DNA of 64,000 nt from a virus: positions 230,802 to 294,801 of IMG/VR virus record IMGVR_UViG_3300047476_002078; one strand, 5' to 3'. Within the stretch, counting starts at the first letter, position 1. Every line of letters starts with the position of its first letter. Below are positions 43,750 to 51,084 of this stretch, piece by piece. The translations under genes and the position numbers were made by a program. Under the pieces are notes generated by a model. That model did no database searches. It was not told where the DNA came from and saw nothing but the letters and a program-made list of their open reading frames with translations.

Positions 43750-44321
43750 ACCGTCACCAACGTAGAGCTTATGAAAAAGTAAATAAAATAGGCTCGGCTC
43801 AAAATGATATTAACTCTGCCAACGCAATGTCATCTAATCTAAAAGCTTTAATTGAAGACTTTAGAAATATTCAATCACAGTTAGTTAAAATGGTAGAGTT
43901 TAATAAATCTCTATTCAAAAGTGTTCAGATTGTTAGAGAAACTCTTGAGAGGAAAGGTTTTCTAACTATTGATGATATTAAAGACACCGAAAATTTATAT
44001 AGAGTCAATATAGAAAACAGAGATAAAAAAATTAAAGAGGTTTTGTCATCTGACATGACAGATGACGAGAAGATAGAAATGTGTCTTCAGGATGCTGAGA
44101 CATATAAGCCCGGATATGAAAAATTAAATCTAAATCCTGTTAGAGACTTGAACGTGGCTCCAAACGTAGTAAATGATTACCTAATTCATTCTAAAGAAAT
44201 GACTGGATTAAATTATAAGCAATATGCTTTATTTTTAGGTGTTCCTGAAGTGATGCTTGTAAAACCTTTGCCAGAGCCAAAAAATAACAAGGTCGGGAAA
44301 GATGAAATTCAAGGAGCCTAA
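43746..44321 (+). CDS. Hypothetical protein, 191 aa
   Basis: Not recognised. It starts with a basic NRHQRRAYEK stretch and has a helical middle (LKALIEDFRNIQSQLVKMVEFNK). A loop-rich second half reads NLNPVRDLNVAPNVVND, then KEMTGLNYKQYALFLGVPEV. The last part resembles the helix content of small DNA-binding domains, but no clear helix-turn-helix is seen. It overlaps the next gene by 20 bp. Confidence 0.55.
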   Translation: MNRHQRRAYEKVNKIGSAQNDINSANAMSSNLKALIEDFRNIQSQLVKMVEFNKSLFKSVQIVRETLERKGFLTIDDIKDTENLYRVNIENRDKKIKEVLSSDMTDDEKIEMCLQDAETYKPGYEKLNLNPVRDLNVAPNVVNDYLIHSKEMTGLNYKQYALFLGVPEVMLVKPLPEPKNNKVGKDEIQGA

Positions 44322-44517
44322 TCTTTTTGAATTTATTCTATATGATCTTGAAAATTTTGAAATGAAAAGTTTTCGAGAAAAGATTTCAATTGCGGTTCAT
44401 TTTTCAGAAGAAAATGATAACTGGGTTGATTTTTCTTTTTCTCAATCAGAAGATTTAGTAAATGAGTTTAAAAAATCATTAAAAGGTGAATCAAATGTCG
44501 TCTCATTCAGAAGATAA
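44302..44517 (+). CDS. Hypothetical small protein, 71 aa
   Basis: Not recognised. Acidic and aromatic, with a strand-like centre (EKISIAVHFSEENDNWVDFSFSQ). AAGG lies near the start, and the ORF begins inside the end of the previous gene, a coupling common in this operon. The end overlaps the next gene by 23 bp. Confidence 0.45.
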   Translation: MKFKEPNLFEFILYDLENFEMKSFREKISIAVHFSEENDNWVDFSFSQSEDLVNEFKKSLKGESNVVSFRR

Positions 44518-44755
44518 ATACAATTTGGTTATAGTTGATAAAAGACCTGAAGTAGAAAACTTTACTTATTGTGGTATAACAAAAGAAGATAGAAAACTAA
44601 TTAAAGCACAAATGTTGGAATATACCGAAAAATATTTGCATTTTGATTATGATGAAGGTGAAGTAATTGTTGTCAAGGATGTGATACATTCAATAGTCTT
44701 TACGGATTATATTAGTTCGGAAGAGATGGAAATTGGAACAGTAGAAGATGAGTAA
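44495..44755 (+). CDS. Hypothetical small acidic protein, 86 aa
   Basis: ATG 44495 is preferred over GTG 44486 because AAAGGTG precedes it. The protein is acidic (HFDYDEGEVIVVKD and EEMEIGTVEDE) with alternating strand- and helix-like parts. One cysteine only. Not recognised. Acidic small phage proteins can be DNA mimics or inhibitors of host enzymes, but nothing here shows that directly. Confidence 0.5.
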   Translation: MSSHSEDKYNLVIVDKRPEVENFTYCGITKEDRKLIKAQMLEYTEKYLHFDYDEGEVIVVKDVIHSIVFTDYISSEEMEIGTVEDE

Positions 44756-45020
44756 TTTAGATTTTCAATCAATAAAAACCAGAGTTTTTAGTCTTGTTTC
44801 AGATTTGGAATATGTTGATGATGTATTAAAAAGCAAAAGTGGTTATGAAACAAATTTATGGGCTATAAGAGAGCAGAAAAAACTAGAAACAAATATCTCA
44901 GAAGATATGCAAAAAGCGTTACAAGAACGAGAGAATGTTTTGTTAAAACAAATAAATAATTGTGATAAAATGCTAGAAGCTACTAGAGAAAAAATTTTAA
45001 GAGCTTTAGGAAAAATGTGA
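44748..45020 (+). CDS. Small coiled-coil protein, 90 aa
   Basis: Not recognised. Largely helical with heptad-like spacing (LLKQINNCDKMLEATREKILRAL). It overlaps its upstream neighbour by 8 bp and shares 4 bp with the downstream GTG start. Probably part of the same small-gene operon. Confidence 0.5.
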   Translation: MSNLDFQSIKTRVFSLVSDLEYVDDVLKSKSGYETNLWAIREQKKLETNISEDMQKALQERENVLLKQINNCDKMLEATREKILRALGKM

Positions 45021-45232
45021 ATAAACAAGATATAATTGAACACATTAGAGAATTGCCTGATTGTGAGGAGTGTAAAAAGCGTCCCACTATGTATCTGGCT
45101 TTTGATGGAGTGATTCTAAGCGGTTGTGATACTCACATGGTAGAGCTTGGTGATATGCTTTATCAATCTCATTACTATAATAAAAATTATGTCAATTACG
45201 ATTTAAAAGATCGAGGAAGCAAAGCTAACTAA
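45017..45232 (+). CDS. Small cysteine protein, 71 aa
   Basis: GTG start within the previous stop, with AGGA upstream. The sequence has CEECKKRPTMYLAFDG then GCDTH: CxxC plus a later C and H at 20-residue distance, a plausible one-zinc knuckle. Not otherwise recognised. It abuts the next ORF (1-bp overlap). Confidence 0.5.
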   Translation: MNKQDIIEHIRELPDCEECKKRPTMYLAFDGVILSGCDTHMVELGDMLYQSHYYNKNYVNYDLKDRGSKAN

Positions 45233-45594
45233 TGATTATAACAATTCTATCGAGAGATAAAATTTCTCAAAATATATTCAAAGAAAATATACTAGATATA
45301 ACTAATTTTGTTACCTTGGGAACGCATAGTAATCAAGACAGTAATACATTAAAAGAAAGAATAAATTTCGCTTTAGGTCAAAATAAAGACGTTTTAATTT
45401 TCCACGCATTAAAAAGATCATCTTTTGCTATTTCAAAAGACTGGAATCCTGAACCTGTTGCAGACTATCAAAAAGAGCTATACGAAATATCAGACCTTTT
45501 AATTTACACGCCTACCTTGTTTCAAAGCAGTTACGGTAAAACTTTAACCGTAATTAAAGGTGATTTATCACTATTGAAATTAAAAACGCCATAA
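45232..45594 (+). CDS. Hypothetical protein, 120 aa
   Basis: Not recognised. Alternating strands and helices (MIITILSRDKIS, NKDVLIFHALKRSSFAIS, LYEISDLLIYTPTLF) suggest a small alpha/beta fold, perhaps nucleotide-binding like, but no P-loop exists. Two ACCGTAA-type boxes (45531-45540 and 45547-45553) fall in its last codons, upstream of the promoter at 45596. Confidence 0.5.
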   Translation: MIITILSRDKISQNIFKENILDITNFVTLGTHSNQDSNTLKERINFALGQNKDVLIFHALKRSSFAISKDWNPEPVADYQKELYEISDLLIYTPTLFQSSYGKTLTVIKGDLSLLKLKTP

Positions 45595-45595
45595 C

Positions 45596-45624
45596 TTGAC
45601 ACCTTTCTAAGCAAATACTACGAT
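45596..45624 (+). promoter_or_regulatory. Consensus-like sigma-70 promoter
   Basis: A perfect TTGACA (45596-45601), 17-bp spacer, TACGAT (45619-45624). It lies 28 bp upstream of a small gene with GGAGG (45641-45645) and would drive that gene and clpX. It is the best host-type promoter I see in the window and has no ACCGTAAA box in the spacer, though two lie just upstream. Confidence 0.75.
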
Positions 45625-45652
45625 TTTCATCTCACATAACGGAGGTATCTTT

Positions 45653-45829
45653 ATGGAAGACCTATATGAGGTAAAAATTGAAGTCACTGTTCCAAAAATT
45701 CTTAAAATTAAAGCTAAAGATGAGAACGAGGCTTTAGAAAAAGTACAGCAATTGTTAGAAGAGAAAAACATAGAGCGTACAAGAATTCAAGAAATGACTT
45801 GGAACAAAATAGAGGAAAAAAGTGAATAA
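45653..45829 (+). CDS. Small protein, 58 aa, upstream of clpX
   Basis: GGAGG at 45641-45645 and a strong promoter support this ORF. The product pattern [29 protein letters not shown] is strand, strand, then helix starting with an A-K-D-E-N-E-A motif, common in small ferredoxin-like phage proteins. It overlaps the clpX GTG by 8 bp. A role as a ClpX partner is possible from position only. Confidence 0.6.
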   Translation: MEDLYEVKIEVTVPKILKIKAKDENEALEKVQQLLEEKNIERTRIQEMTWNKIEEKSE

Positions 45830-47003
45830 GAACGCACAATCTTCTTGCTCTTTTTGTGGAAGCAAAACCCAATTGCTTGGGCTTTCTCCACAAATACTTA
45901 TATGTAAAAACTGTAGTGAGAAAATTTCCGGCTACTTTAAAGAAAATAATCAAGAAGAGGTCACATTCAATTTTGATCTGACTCCCCTTCAAATAAAAAC
46001 ACATTTAGATGATTTTGTTATTGGTCAAGATCAAGCCAAGATAGAGTTAGCTACGGCAGTCTATTACCATTACAAAAGAATCAATGATAAAGATTCAGAA
46101 AATCTGGTAGAAAAAAGCAATATTCTTCTTTTGGGTCCGACTGGAGTGGGAAAGACTGCTCTATGTAAAGCATTAGCTAAATGCTTAAATGTGCCTTTTG
46201 CAATAGCGGATGCAACTAATCTTACTCAAGCAGGATACGTAGGTGATGATGTCGAAAATATACTTTATTACTTACTTCAAAATGCGGATGGAAGTGTAGC
46301 AAAAGCTGAAAAGGGTATAGTTTATATTGATGAAATAGACAAAATTGCGTCCAAAACTCAAAACGTGAGCCTTACAAGAGATGTTAGTGGTGAGGGAGTT
46401 CAACAAGCTTTACTTAAAATAATCGAAGGAACAATTGCAAAAATACCTCCAAAAGGAGGGAGAAAGCATCCAGACCAAGAATGTATTCAAATTAACACTG
46501 AAAATATTTTGTTTATAGTTGGAGGAGCTTTTGTAGGATTAACAGATATTATTGAGAGACGAACAAATAAAAAACGTATAGGTCTATCTAGTCAAACATT
46601 TGACGATTTTGAAACTTTAAAAGATGTAACTCAAGAAGATTTAATATCTTATGGTTTTATTCCAGAATTTATCGGAAGATTGCCAAATATTGCAACGCTT
46701 CAAAATTTGACAGTGAGTGATTTAGTAAGCATAATCACCAAACCAAAAAATTGTATTTTATCGCAGTATAAAAAACAGTTCAACTACAATGGAGTTGAAT
46801 TAGAGATTACAGGCGAAGCTTTGAATAAAATCGCTGAAAGAGCCTTATCAAAGAATACAGGAGCAAGAGGTTTAAGGGCAGAGTTTGAGGTAGTTTTAAA
46901 AGATTATTTGTATGAAGCTCCAAATAAGACATTTGAAAAAGTAATAGTTGGAGATAATTTAGAAGTATGTGTAAAAAAAGAATATAAAGAAGCAGCGAAT
47001 TAA
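45822..47003 (+). CDS. clpX: ClpX unfoldase, ATP-dependent Clp ATP-binding subunit
   Basis: GTG start with GAGG ahead. The 393-residue protein has the N-terminal zinc-binding domain (C9, C12, C28, C31), Walker [10 protein letters not shown], pore loop GYVGDD, Walker [11 protein letters not shown] and the GGRKHPD loop that handles ssrA-type tails. An RIGLS stretch sits where the IGF loop docks on ClpP, so ClpP binding may be retained. No ClpP gene is in the window; it could team with host ClpP or work alone as a remodeler. A phage-borne ClpX is rare; lon is also present. Confidence 0.95.
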   Translation: MNKNAQSSCSFCGSKTQLLGLSPQILICKNCSEKISGYFKENNQEEVTFNFDLTPLQIKTHLDDFVIGQDQAKIELATAVYYHYKRINDKDSENLVEKSNILLLGPTGVGKTALCKALAKCLNVPFAIADATNLTQAGYVGDDVENILYYLLQNADGSVAKAEKGIVYIDEIDKIASKTQNVSLTRDVSGEGVQQALLKIIEGTIAKIPPKGGRKHPDQECIQINTENILFIVGGAFVGLTDIIERRTNKKRIGLSSQTFDDFETLKDVTQEDLISYGFIPEFIGRLPNIATLQNLTVSDLVSIITKPKNCILSQYKKQFNYNGVELEITGEALNKIAERALSKNTGARGLRAEFEVVLKDYLYEAPNKTFEKVIVGDNLEVCVKKEYKEAAN

Positions 47004-47014
47004 ACGGGGGATTA

Positions 47015-47503
47015 ATGCTACATAACGTGATGATGAATCTAGTGGTTATAAAAGAAGATAACCCCGGAAAATATTCAATTTTGCTTCATGATCCAGATGG
47101 ACTCGGATGGAGACTCCCAAGTGGAGACGTTTTAGAAGTAGAGGATGAGGATGAACTTCCAGAACCTAACTCAATTTATTCTATTTCGTGTTTTCATCAC
47201 TTACAAAGTTTATGTAATTTAAGTCCTGAAGTTATAGAAGATTTTGATATTTTACCTTATTCCCACATACGGTCTTTTAGCCCAGAATTAGAAGTCCCAG
47301 AGTTAATCCTTGTTTACTGGGCGATTATAGATTCTGAAAAATTAGATTTAGTTTATGAACAGTTAAAATCCAAAAACGGTAATGCTCGATTTTTCCCTTA
47401 TATGGATGAAGCTGGAAACTGCACCTTACCTGAATTAAATATAATTGAAGATGAGCAGTCTATTATCGGTGTCATGAATAATTTTTATAAAAAGGTAAAT
47501 TAA
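47015..47503 (+). CDS. Hypothetical protein, 162 aa, possibly degenerate Nudix fold
   Basis: A GGGGGA ribosome site precedes the ATG. Not firmly recognised. NLVVIKEDNPGKYSILLHDPDGLGWRLPSGD looks like the first strands of a Nudix hydrolase up to the LPGG turn, and the segment after it has Nudix-like spacing. However, the REUXEE catalytic glutamates are absent. If Nudix-related, it would be inactive as a hydrolase. It is followed at 1 bp by the NFU1-like gene. Confidence 0.4.
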   Translation: MLHNVMMNLVVIKEDNPGKYSILLHDPDGLGWRLPSGDVLEVEDEDELPEPNSIYSISCFHHLQSLCNLSPEVIEDFDILPYSHIRSFSPELEVPELILVYWAIIDSEKLDLVYEQLKSKNGNARFFPYMDEAGNCTLPELNIIEDEQSIIGVMNNFYKKVN

Positions 47504-48063
47504 TGCAACAAGGTATTGAAAAAGATTTAGAAGTTTCCTTAGAATGGACTCCTAATCCCAAGACTTTAAAATTAGTTGTAAATAAAACACTTTTAAGCAA
47601 AGGTATCAGTAATTCAAAAAGTTTACAAGAAGCTTCCGAAAAATCACCTTTGGCAGAAAAATTATTTTCTATTGATGGTGTTAAAGGTGTAATGATTGCA
47701 AAAGATTTTATTACTGTAACAATTGAAGGTTACGAAGTTTATGAAATTTACGACAGAATTAAATCTTGTATTATAGAAGTCATTAACTCAGGTTCCGAAT
47801 TAGTTTACGCATTTTTTAATAAAAAGGAACTTACTGGCATTGAACTTGAGATTGATACTATTTTACAAACTCATATCAAACCTGCGGTAGCAAAAGATGG
47901 AGGAGACATTAATTTTGAGAGCTTTGAAGACGGTGTGGTATATGTATCTCTTCACGGTTCTTGCAACGGTTGTCCTAGCTCTAAAATAACTTTAAAAAAC
48001 GGAGTCGAAACTCTTTTAAAAGAAAAAATACTCTCTGTTAAAGAAGTCGTATCTATAAGCTAA
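47503..48063 (+). CDS. NFU1-type Fe-S cluster scaffold/carrier
   Basis: A 186-residue two-domain protein. The N-terminal domain (about 10-90) has LEWTPNPKTLKLVVNK and SPLAEKLFSIDGVKGVMIAKDFITV, the NFU N-domain pattern. The C-terminal NifU-like domain has IKPAVAKDGGDINFESFEDG and HGSCNGCPSS with the cluster-binding C154-x2-C157. The family hands 4Fe-4S clusters to target enzymes. A phage gene of this type is unusual. Nearby candidates for delivery are the Cas4-like nuclease; 2OG oxygenases and NrdB need iron but not clusters. One-base overlap with the previous gene. Confidence 0.9.
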   Translation: MQQGIEKDLEVSLEWTPNPKTLKLVVNKTLLSKGISNSKSLQEASEKSPLAEKLFSIDGVKGVMIAKDFITVTIEGYEVYEIYDRIKSCIIEVINSGSELVYAFFNKKELTGIELEIDTILQTHIKPAVAKDGGDINFESFEDGVVYVSLHGSCNGCPSSKITLKNGVETLLKEKILSVKEVVSIS

Positions 48064-48567
48064 ATGGCAAAATTAGAATTAGATCAAGTAGCTTTGTTAG
48101 ATTTTAAAGAAATCATTCCTAATCTTTGTTTGCAATTAAAAACAAAAAGAAATGGTAAGTTATTATCTATTTTAAATTCAATAAAAATAGACGGGCATAA
48201 GTTTAAGTTTGTTTATAATGAAAACTCTTTTTATAAAATTTATGTTAAGTGCCCCAAGTGTAAAGAGCCTAAATTAAAACTCTACAAATTAGATGATGTT
48301 TATTGGTGTAGTTCCTGCCATAGAGTTGTTAAGAAGAAAAATAAAAGACGTTCAACAGTTTACTCCAAGTATGTCAGACCTTTAAAACTACTAAAAGAAA
48401 TCGAAGATGCTCTATTTACCGATAATATAACTGAAGGCAAGAGACGAAAATTGGAAATAAAAGCTGAAAAATTAAGAAAAATCATACCGATATATATCTA
48501 TGAACTAAGAGAAAAAGTCTTAAAAAGTATTCAGAAAGATAAAGATATTGGATTATCTGACAAATAA
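48064..48567 (+). CDS. Zinc-ribbon hypothetical protein, 167 aa
   Basis: Starts directly after the NFU1-like stop. CPKCKEPKLKLYKLDDVYWC then SSCH gives a CxxC...CxxC zinc ribbon near residues 60-80. The C-terminal half is basic and helical (EGKRRKLEIKAEKLRK). Such ribbons bind nucleic acid or join protein complexes. It overlaps the convergent gene at 48531 by 37 bp. No specific family is recognised. Confidence 0.6.
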   Translation: MAKLELDQVALLDFKEIIPNLCLQLKTKRNGKLLSILNSIKIDGHKFKFVYNENSFYKIYVKCPKCKEPKLKLYKLDDVYWCSSCHRVVKKKNKRRSTVYSKYVRPLKLLKEIEDALFTDNITEGKRRKLEIKAEKLRKIIPIYIYELREKVLKSIQKDKDIGLSDK

Positions 48568-49610
48568 TTTAATAGGAAAAAGTTAATTCTTCTTCTATGT
48601 GACGACATCTGCATCACACTTTCAATCCATTCTTTATTATCAATAAGAGACTCAAAATCTCTATCCTTTATAATCCTTAATTTATTTTTAATTTGCTTAT
48701 CTCGAATGAGATTTTTAATACAGTCGTTTATGGTACTATTGTTTATATTTAAAAATTCGATATTGTATTTAGGTAAACTTCCGCTTAAAGGCATTGCTAA
48801 AATAATATTTCCGCTTATCCCACGATTAATATCTGATTCAAAAGTTTTAACATACAGTTCCGAAATGTGGTCTATTCCGTAAATTTCAATTATTTTATAA
48901 ACATCTTCATCTGTGTCACAGTTAAATACTAATGGGTCAAAGATAAAAGGGTAAGATTTTTTAAACATTTCTCTCAGAGATTCTTTTTCTGATTTAAAAA
49001 GTTTTTCGTGTGGATAAGTGATGAAAAAGTTTTTAATTTCTCTCAGCATTTCTTTCATTTCTTTTAACGCTATTTTTTCGATGTCTTTTATCAAAGATTG
49101 ATAAGTTTTGGGTTTTTTAAAAAACTTATAGTCGCCGTAACGAATTTCAAAAGGAAGAAATTCTACCATCTCTTCCTTAATTAAATTATTGTCTGCTATC
49201 TGGTAAATAACCTCAAATTCTTGCTTACTGAATTCTATGTTGATATTTTCAATTAAGAATAGTTTATCAAATGTTAAGTCACATATTTTGTAAATTATTT
49301 CCTTATTTTGGTTAGGGTAAAGGCTTTTAAAGAAAGAAACGATTAAGTATTTAAAGTCTTTTATTTCGCAATATATGACAGACGGTCTATCACTATGATA
49401 GCAAAAAAAATCATTAAAAAATAACTCAAGACTCGAATTATAATTGCTTGATATTAGCGTATGTAGATTTGAAGACTTTGAGATATATCTTGAATTTTGA
49501 TCTAATGTTATTTTAGTTGATAGTATTATTGCATCTGAGAATAATAAATGTTGTTTACTAAAATTTGTATCCAAATCTAAATATTTGTTTTTAAATAATT
49601 GAAAAATCAT
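48531..49610 (-). CDS. SLYP-family protein 3 (unknown family, 359 aa)
   Basis: Third member of the family at 33472 and 34458. The same blocks appear in order: EIKDFKYLIVSFFKSLYP, IYKICDLTFDKL, RYGDYKFF and the C-terminal DFESLIDNKEWIESVM followed by RRRINFFLLNYL. It is the most divergent and longest copy. It overlaps the Thg1-like gene by 4 bp and the unit lies beside the fourth 2OG oxygenase gene (divergent). The repeated association with 2OG oxygenases in two separate places is the main clue to a shared process. Confidence 0.65.
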   Translation of the reverse strand: MIFQLFKNKYLDLDTNFSKQHLLFSDAIILSTKITLDQNSRYISKSSNLHTLISSNYNSSLELFFNDFFCYHSDRPSVIYCEIKDFKYLIVSFFKSLYPNQNKEIIYKICDLTFDKLFLIENINIEFSKQEFEVIYQIADNNLIKEEMVEFLPFEIRYGDYKFFKKPKTYQSLIKDIEKIALKEMKEMLREIKNFFITYPHEKLFKSEKESLREMFKKSYPFIFDPLVFNCDTDEDVYKIIEIYGIDHISELYVKTFESDINRGISGNIILAMPLSGSLPKYNIEFLNINNSTINDCIKNLIRDKQIKNKLRIIKDRDFESLIDNKEWIESVMQMSSHRRRINFFLLNYLSDNPISLSF

Positions 49611-50143
49611 GAATCGTACTTATCCAATTTTGGATACCTTGGTAGTAGCATAGTTAAGAACTCTTTATCTTCTTTAAAATTAGGGGACTTGATTGCGACA
49701 AACTTTTTATATCTAAGAATAGTGAATCCTAAATTATCTTTTGAAAAAGACTGTCTTCCTAAAAAATAATTATAAACTTCTACAGAATCGGGAATATTAA
49801 AACATTTAGCTTTTACATAAAAATTTTCTAGTCCTTCTGAACACAAAAAGCTTGTGAGGTATGAAGAACTTAAAGAAGAGATTGCTTGGATATTTCCGTC
49901 TAGCCACTGTTGAGTGTTAGGCTTCCAAAAGTCGCAGAATAAAAAACTAACTTCATTTCCTTGAGTAAAACCCATCTGAAGGTTTGGAACAAAATTAGCA
50001 AAATTAACTAGAGAATTGAGATGTTTTTCAAGATCGACGTTTGGGTAAATTTTCATTCTTAATATAGCGTAACATCTTCTAGCCAAATAAAAATCTGATC
50101 TACCTTCGTACTGCTCTTTCATTCTTTTATTCAAATCTTTCAT
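49607..50143 (-). CDS. Degenerate Thg1-like (tRNA-His guanylyltransferase family) protein
   Basis: A 178-residue protein whose order of motifs follows Thg1/TLP 3'-5' polymerases: DLNKRMKEQYE at the start (DLGxRMKxYE), ILRMKIYPN (family RxDGxxF), FTQGNEVSFLF (family YxQSDExSxLF), NIQAISSLSSSYLTSFL (GxxQKxxSxxAAxxTAxF), and CFNIPDSVEVYNYFLGRQ (RxxxxPxxxEVxNYFxWRQ). The metal-binding aspartates are replaced: K for D in the first, N for D in the second; the following glutamate stays. Catalysis as in normal Thg1 is therefore doubtful. It may bind tRNA or nucleotide without polymerising. Confidence 0.6.
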   Translation of the reverse strand: MKDLNKRMKEQYEGRSDFYLARRCYAILRMKIYPNVDLEKHLNSLVNFANFVPNLQMGFTQGNEVSFLFCDFWKPNTQQWLDGNIQAISSLSSSYLTSFLCSEGLENFYVKAKCFNIPDSVEVYNYFLGRQSFSKDNLGFTILRYKKFVAIKSPNFKEDKEFLTMLLPRYPKLDKYDS

Positions 50144-50151
50144 ATAAACCT

Positions 50152-50166
50152 TTTACGGTATATAAT
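50152..50166 (+). promoter_or_regulatory. TTTACGGTA box joined to TATAAT, probable leaderless promoter
   Basis: TTTACGGTATA (50152-50162) runs into TATAAT (50161-50166), which is only 6 bp before the ATG at 50173. No ribosome site exists for that ATG, so transcription would start at the codon. The same 29-bp gap separates it from the minus-strand gene start at 50143, whose own ribosome site (AAAAGG on the minus strand) lies in the box. Confidence 0.5.
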
Positions 50167-50172
50167 TGTAGC

Positions 50173-50796
50173 ATGGTATTAGATTTACATTCACTGTTTT
50201 CTAAGGGATTTGCTGTAACAAAAGTAGATAACGTAGATTATTTGTTACATAGCATTAAAAATGATGTTTTCGACGATCATTCTGGCATATATTCAAATAA
50301 CGCTCCGCCAAAAGTAGTCGATTGGTCTTACACAGAAAAAGTTCCAGACCTTGTTAAAAATTTTTGGAGCAATTTAGCGTTAGATTCTTATTTTAATCTG
50401 TTTCGTTTAAATTATGGTGATTTCACCCATCTAAAAATGAGTGCTCACAAATATGAAAAGAACCATGAATTGCTTTGGCATCACGATTTTCATGAGGCTT
50501 GCCCAATAAATAATATTTTATATTTATCTGATACTGAAGTTTCAGAAGACCATGGCTCTTTACTTAAAATAGGAAAGTGGAAAATAGATAGAAACGGTTG
50601 GGGTAAGTCCCATGAAGTTGAAATTTTAGACACTATAATTCCATATCACGGTACTTTGGTAACTTTAATGAACTTTAATCCTATCTTTTGTCATTCAGTA
50701 ACGCCTTTTTTAGGAAATTATGGAAGGTATTCGTTAATTTGTAGAATGGGTTACACGGAAAATATAGAAAACAGTAAGATTTCAAAATTCATGTAA
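50173..50796 (+). CDS. 2OG-Fe(II) oxygenase paralogue D
   Basis: A 207-residue member of the family at 2777, 35344 and 36006, closest to paralogue A: both share KIGKWKIDRNGWG/ELGKWNLDNNGWG inserts and a NKIANLF/SKISKFM end. Ligands are H103 and D105 (WHHDF) and H174 (FCHSV); R185 anchors 2-oxoglutarate. It is the only copy on the plus strand, divergent from the Thg1-like/SLYP pair. The likely leaderless start would couple it tightly to its promoter. It overlaps the convergent cupin-like gene by 15 bp. Confidence 0.82.
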   Translation: MVLDLHSLFSKGFAVTKVDNVDYLLHSIKNDVFDDHSGIYSNNAPPKVVDWSYTEKVPDLVKNFWSNLALDSYFNLFRLNYGDFTHLKMSAHKYEKNHELLWHHDFHEACPINNILYLSDTEVSEDHGSLLKIGKWKIDRNGWGKSHEVEILDTIIPYHGTLVTLMNFNPIFCHSVTPFLGNYGRYSLICRMGYTENIENSKISKFM

Positions 50797-51048
50797 TTCA
50801 ATACATAGTATTTTTGAGTTTGATATTGATAATATTTCAACTTCTGACAAGCTAGTGTATTGTGAGATGTCTCCGCACCCTTCCGTGAGTATTTGGTTAT
50901 CGAAAAGAATCGAACCGCTTTGCAAATAATATGTCTCTTTTTTAATGTTTAATTTTATGGATTTACCTTGTAAAATATCAATTATTCTAGTTGTGCATTG
51001 ATTGGTTTTATCAACAATTGTTTCTAATCCCCATTCATGTTTATTCAT
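50782..51048 (-). CDS. Small cupin-like protein, 88 aa
   Basis: The sequence HEWGLETIVD at the start and RIIDILQGKSIKLNIKKETYYLQSGSILFDNQ follow the cupin layout of mannose-6-phosphate isomerase C-domains (pWGxE, then GxxLSLQxHxxRxEHWxVxSG). The metal-binding histidines are not kept (K for H at the hKxE place). If a cupin, it is probably non-catalytic or binds a sugar. A link to the sugar-nucleotide genes at 1-2399 is only suggestive. Confidence 0.5.
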   Translation of the reverse strand: MNKHEWGLETIVDKTNQCTTRIIDILQGKSIKLNIKKETYYLQSGSILFDNQILTEGCGDISQYTSLSEVEILSISNSKILCIELHEF

Positions 51049-51070
51049 AAAACCTCTACTAAATGTTTAA

Positions 51071-51076
51071 TATAAT
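51071..51076 (+). promoter_or_regulatory. TATAAT box 8 bp before an ATG, possible leaderless start
   Basis: A perfect TATAAT lies 8 bp ahead of ATG 51085, with no Shine-Dalgarno sequence between. No good -35 is visible. The layout matches that before 50173. Confidence 0.4.
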
Positions 51077-51084
51077 ATAGTTAT

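Noticed and set aside
47015-47503. Active Nudix hydrolase
   Set aside because: The first strands and LPSG turn look Nudix-like, but the catalytic REUXEE glutamates are missing, so only a weak fold suggestion is kept.
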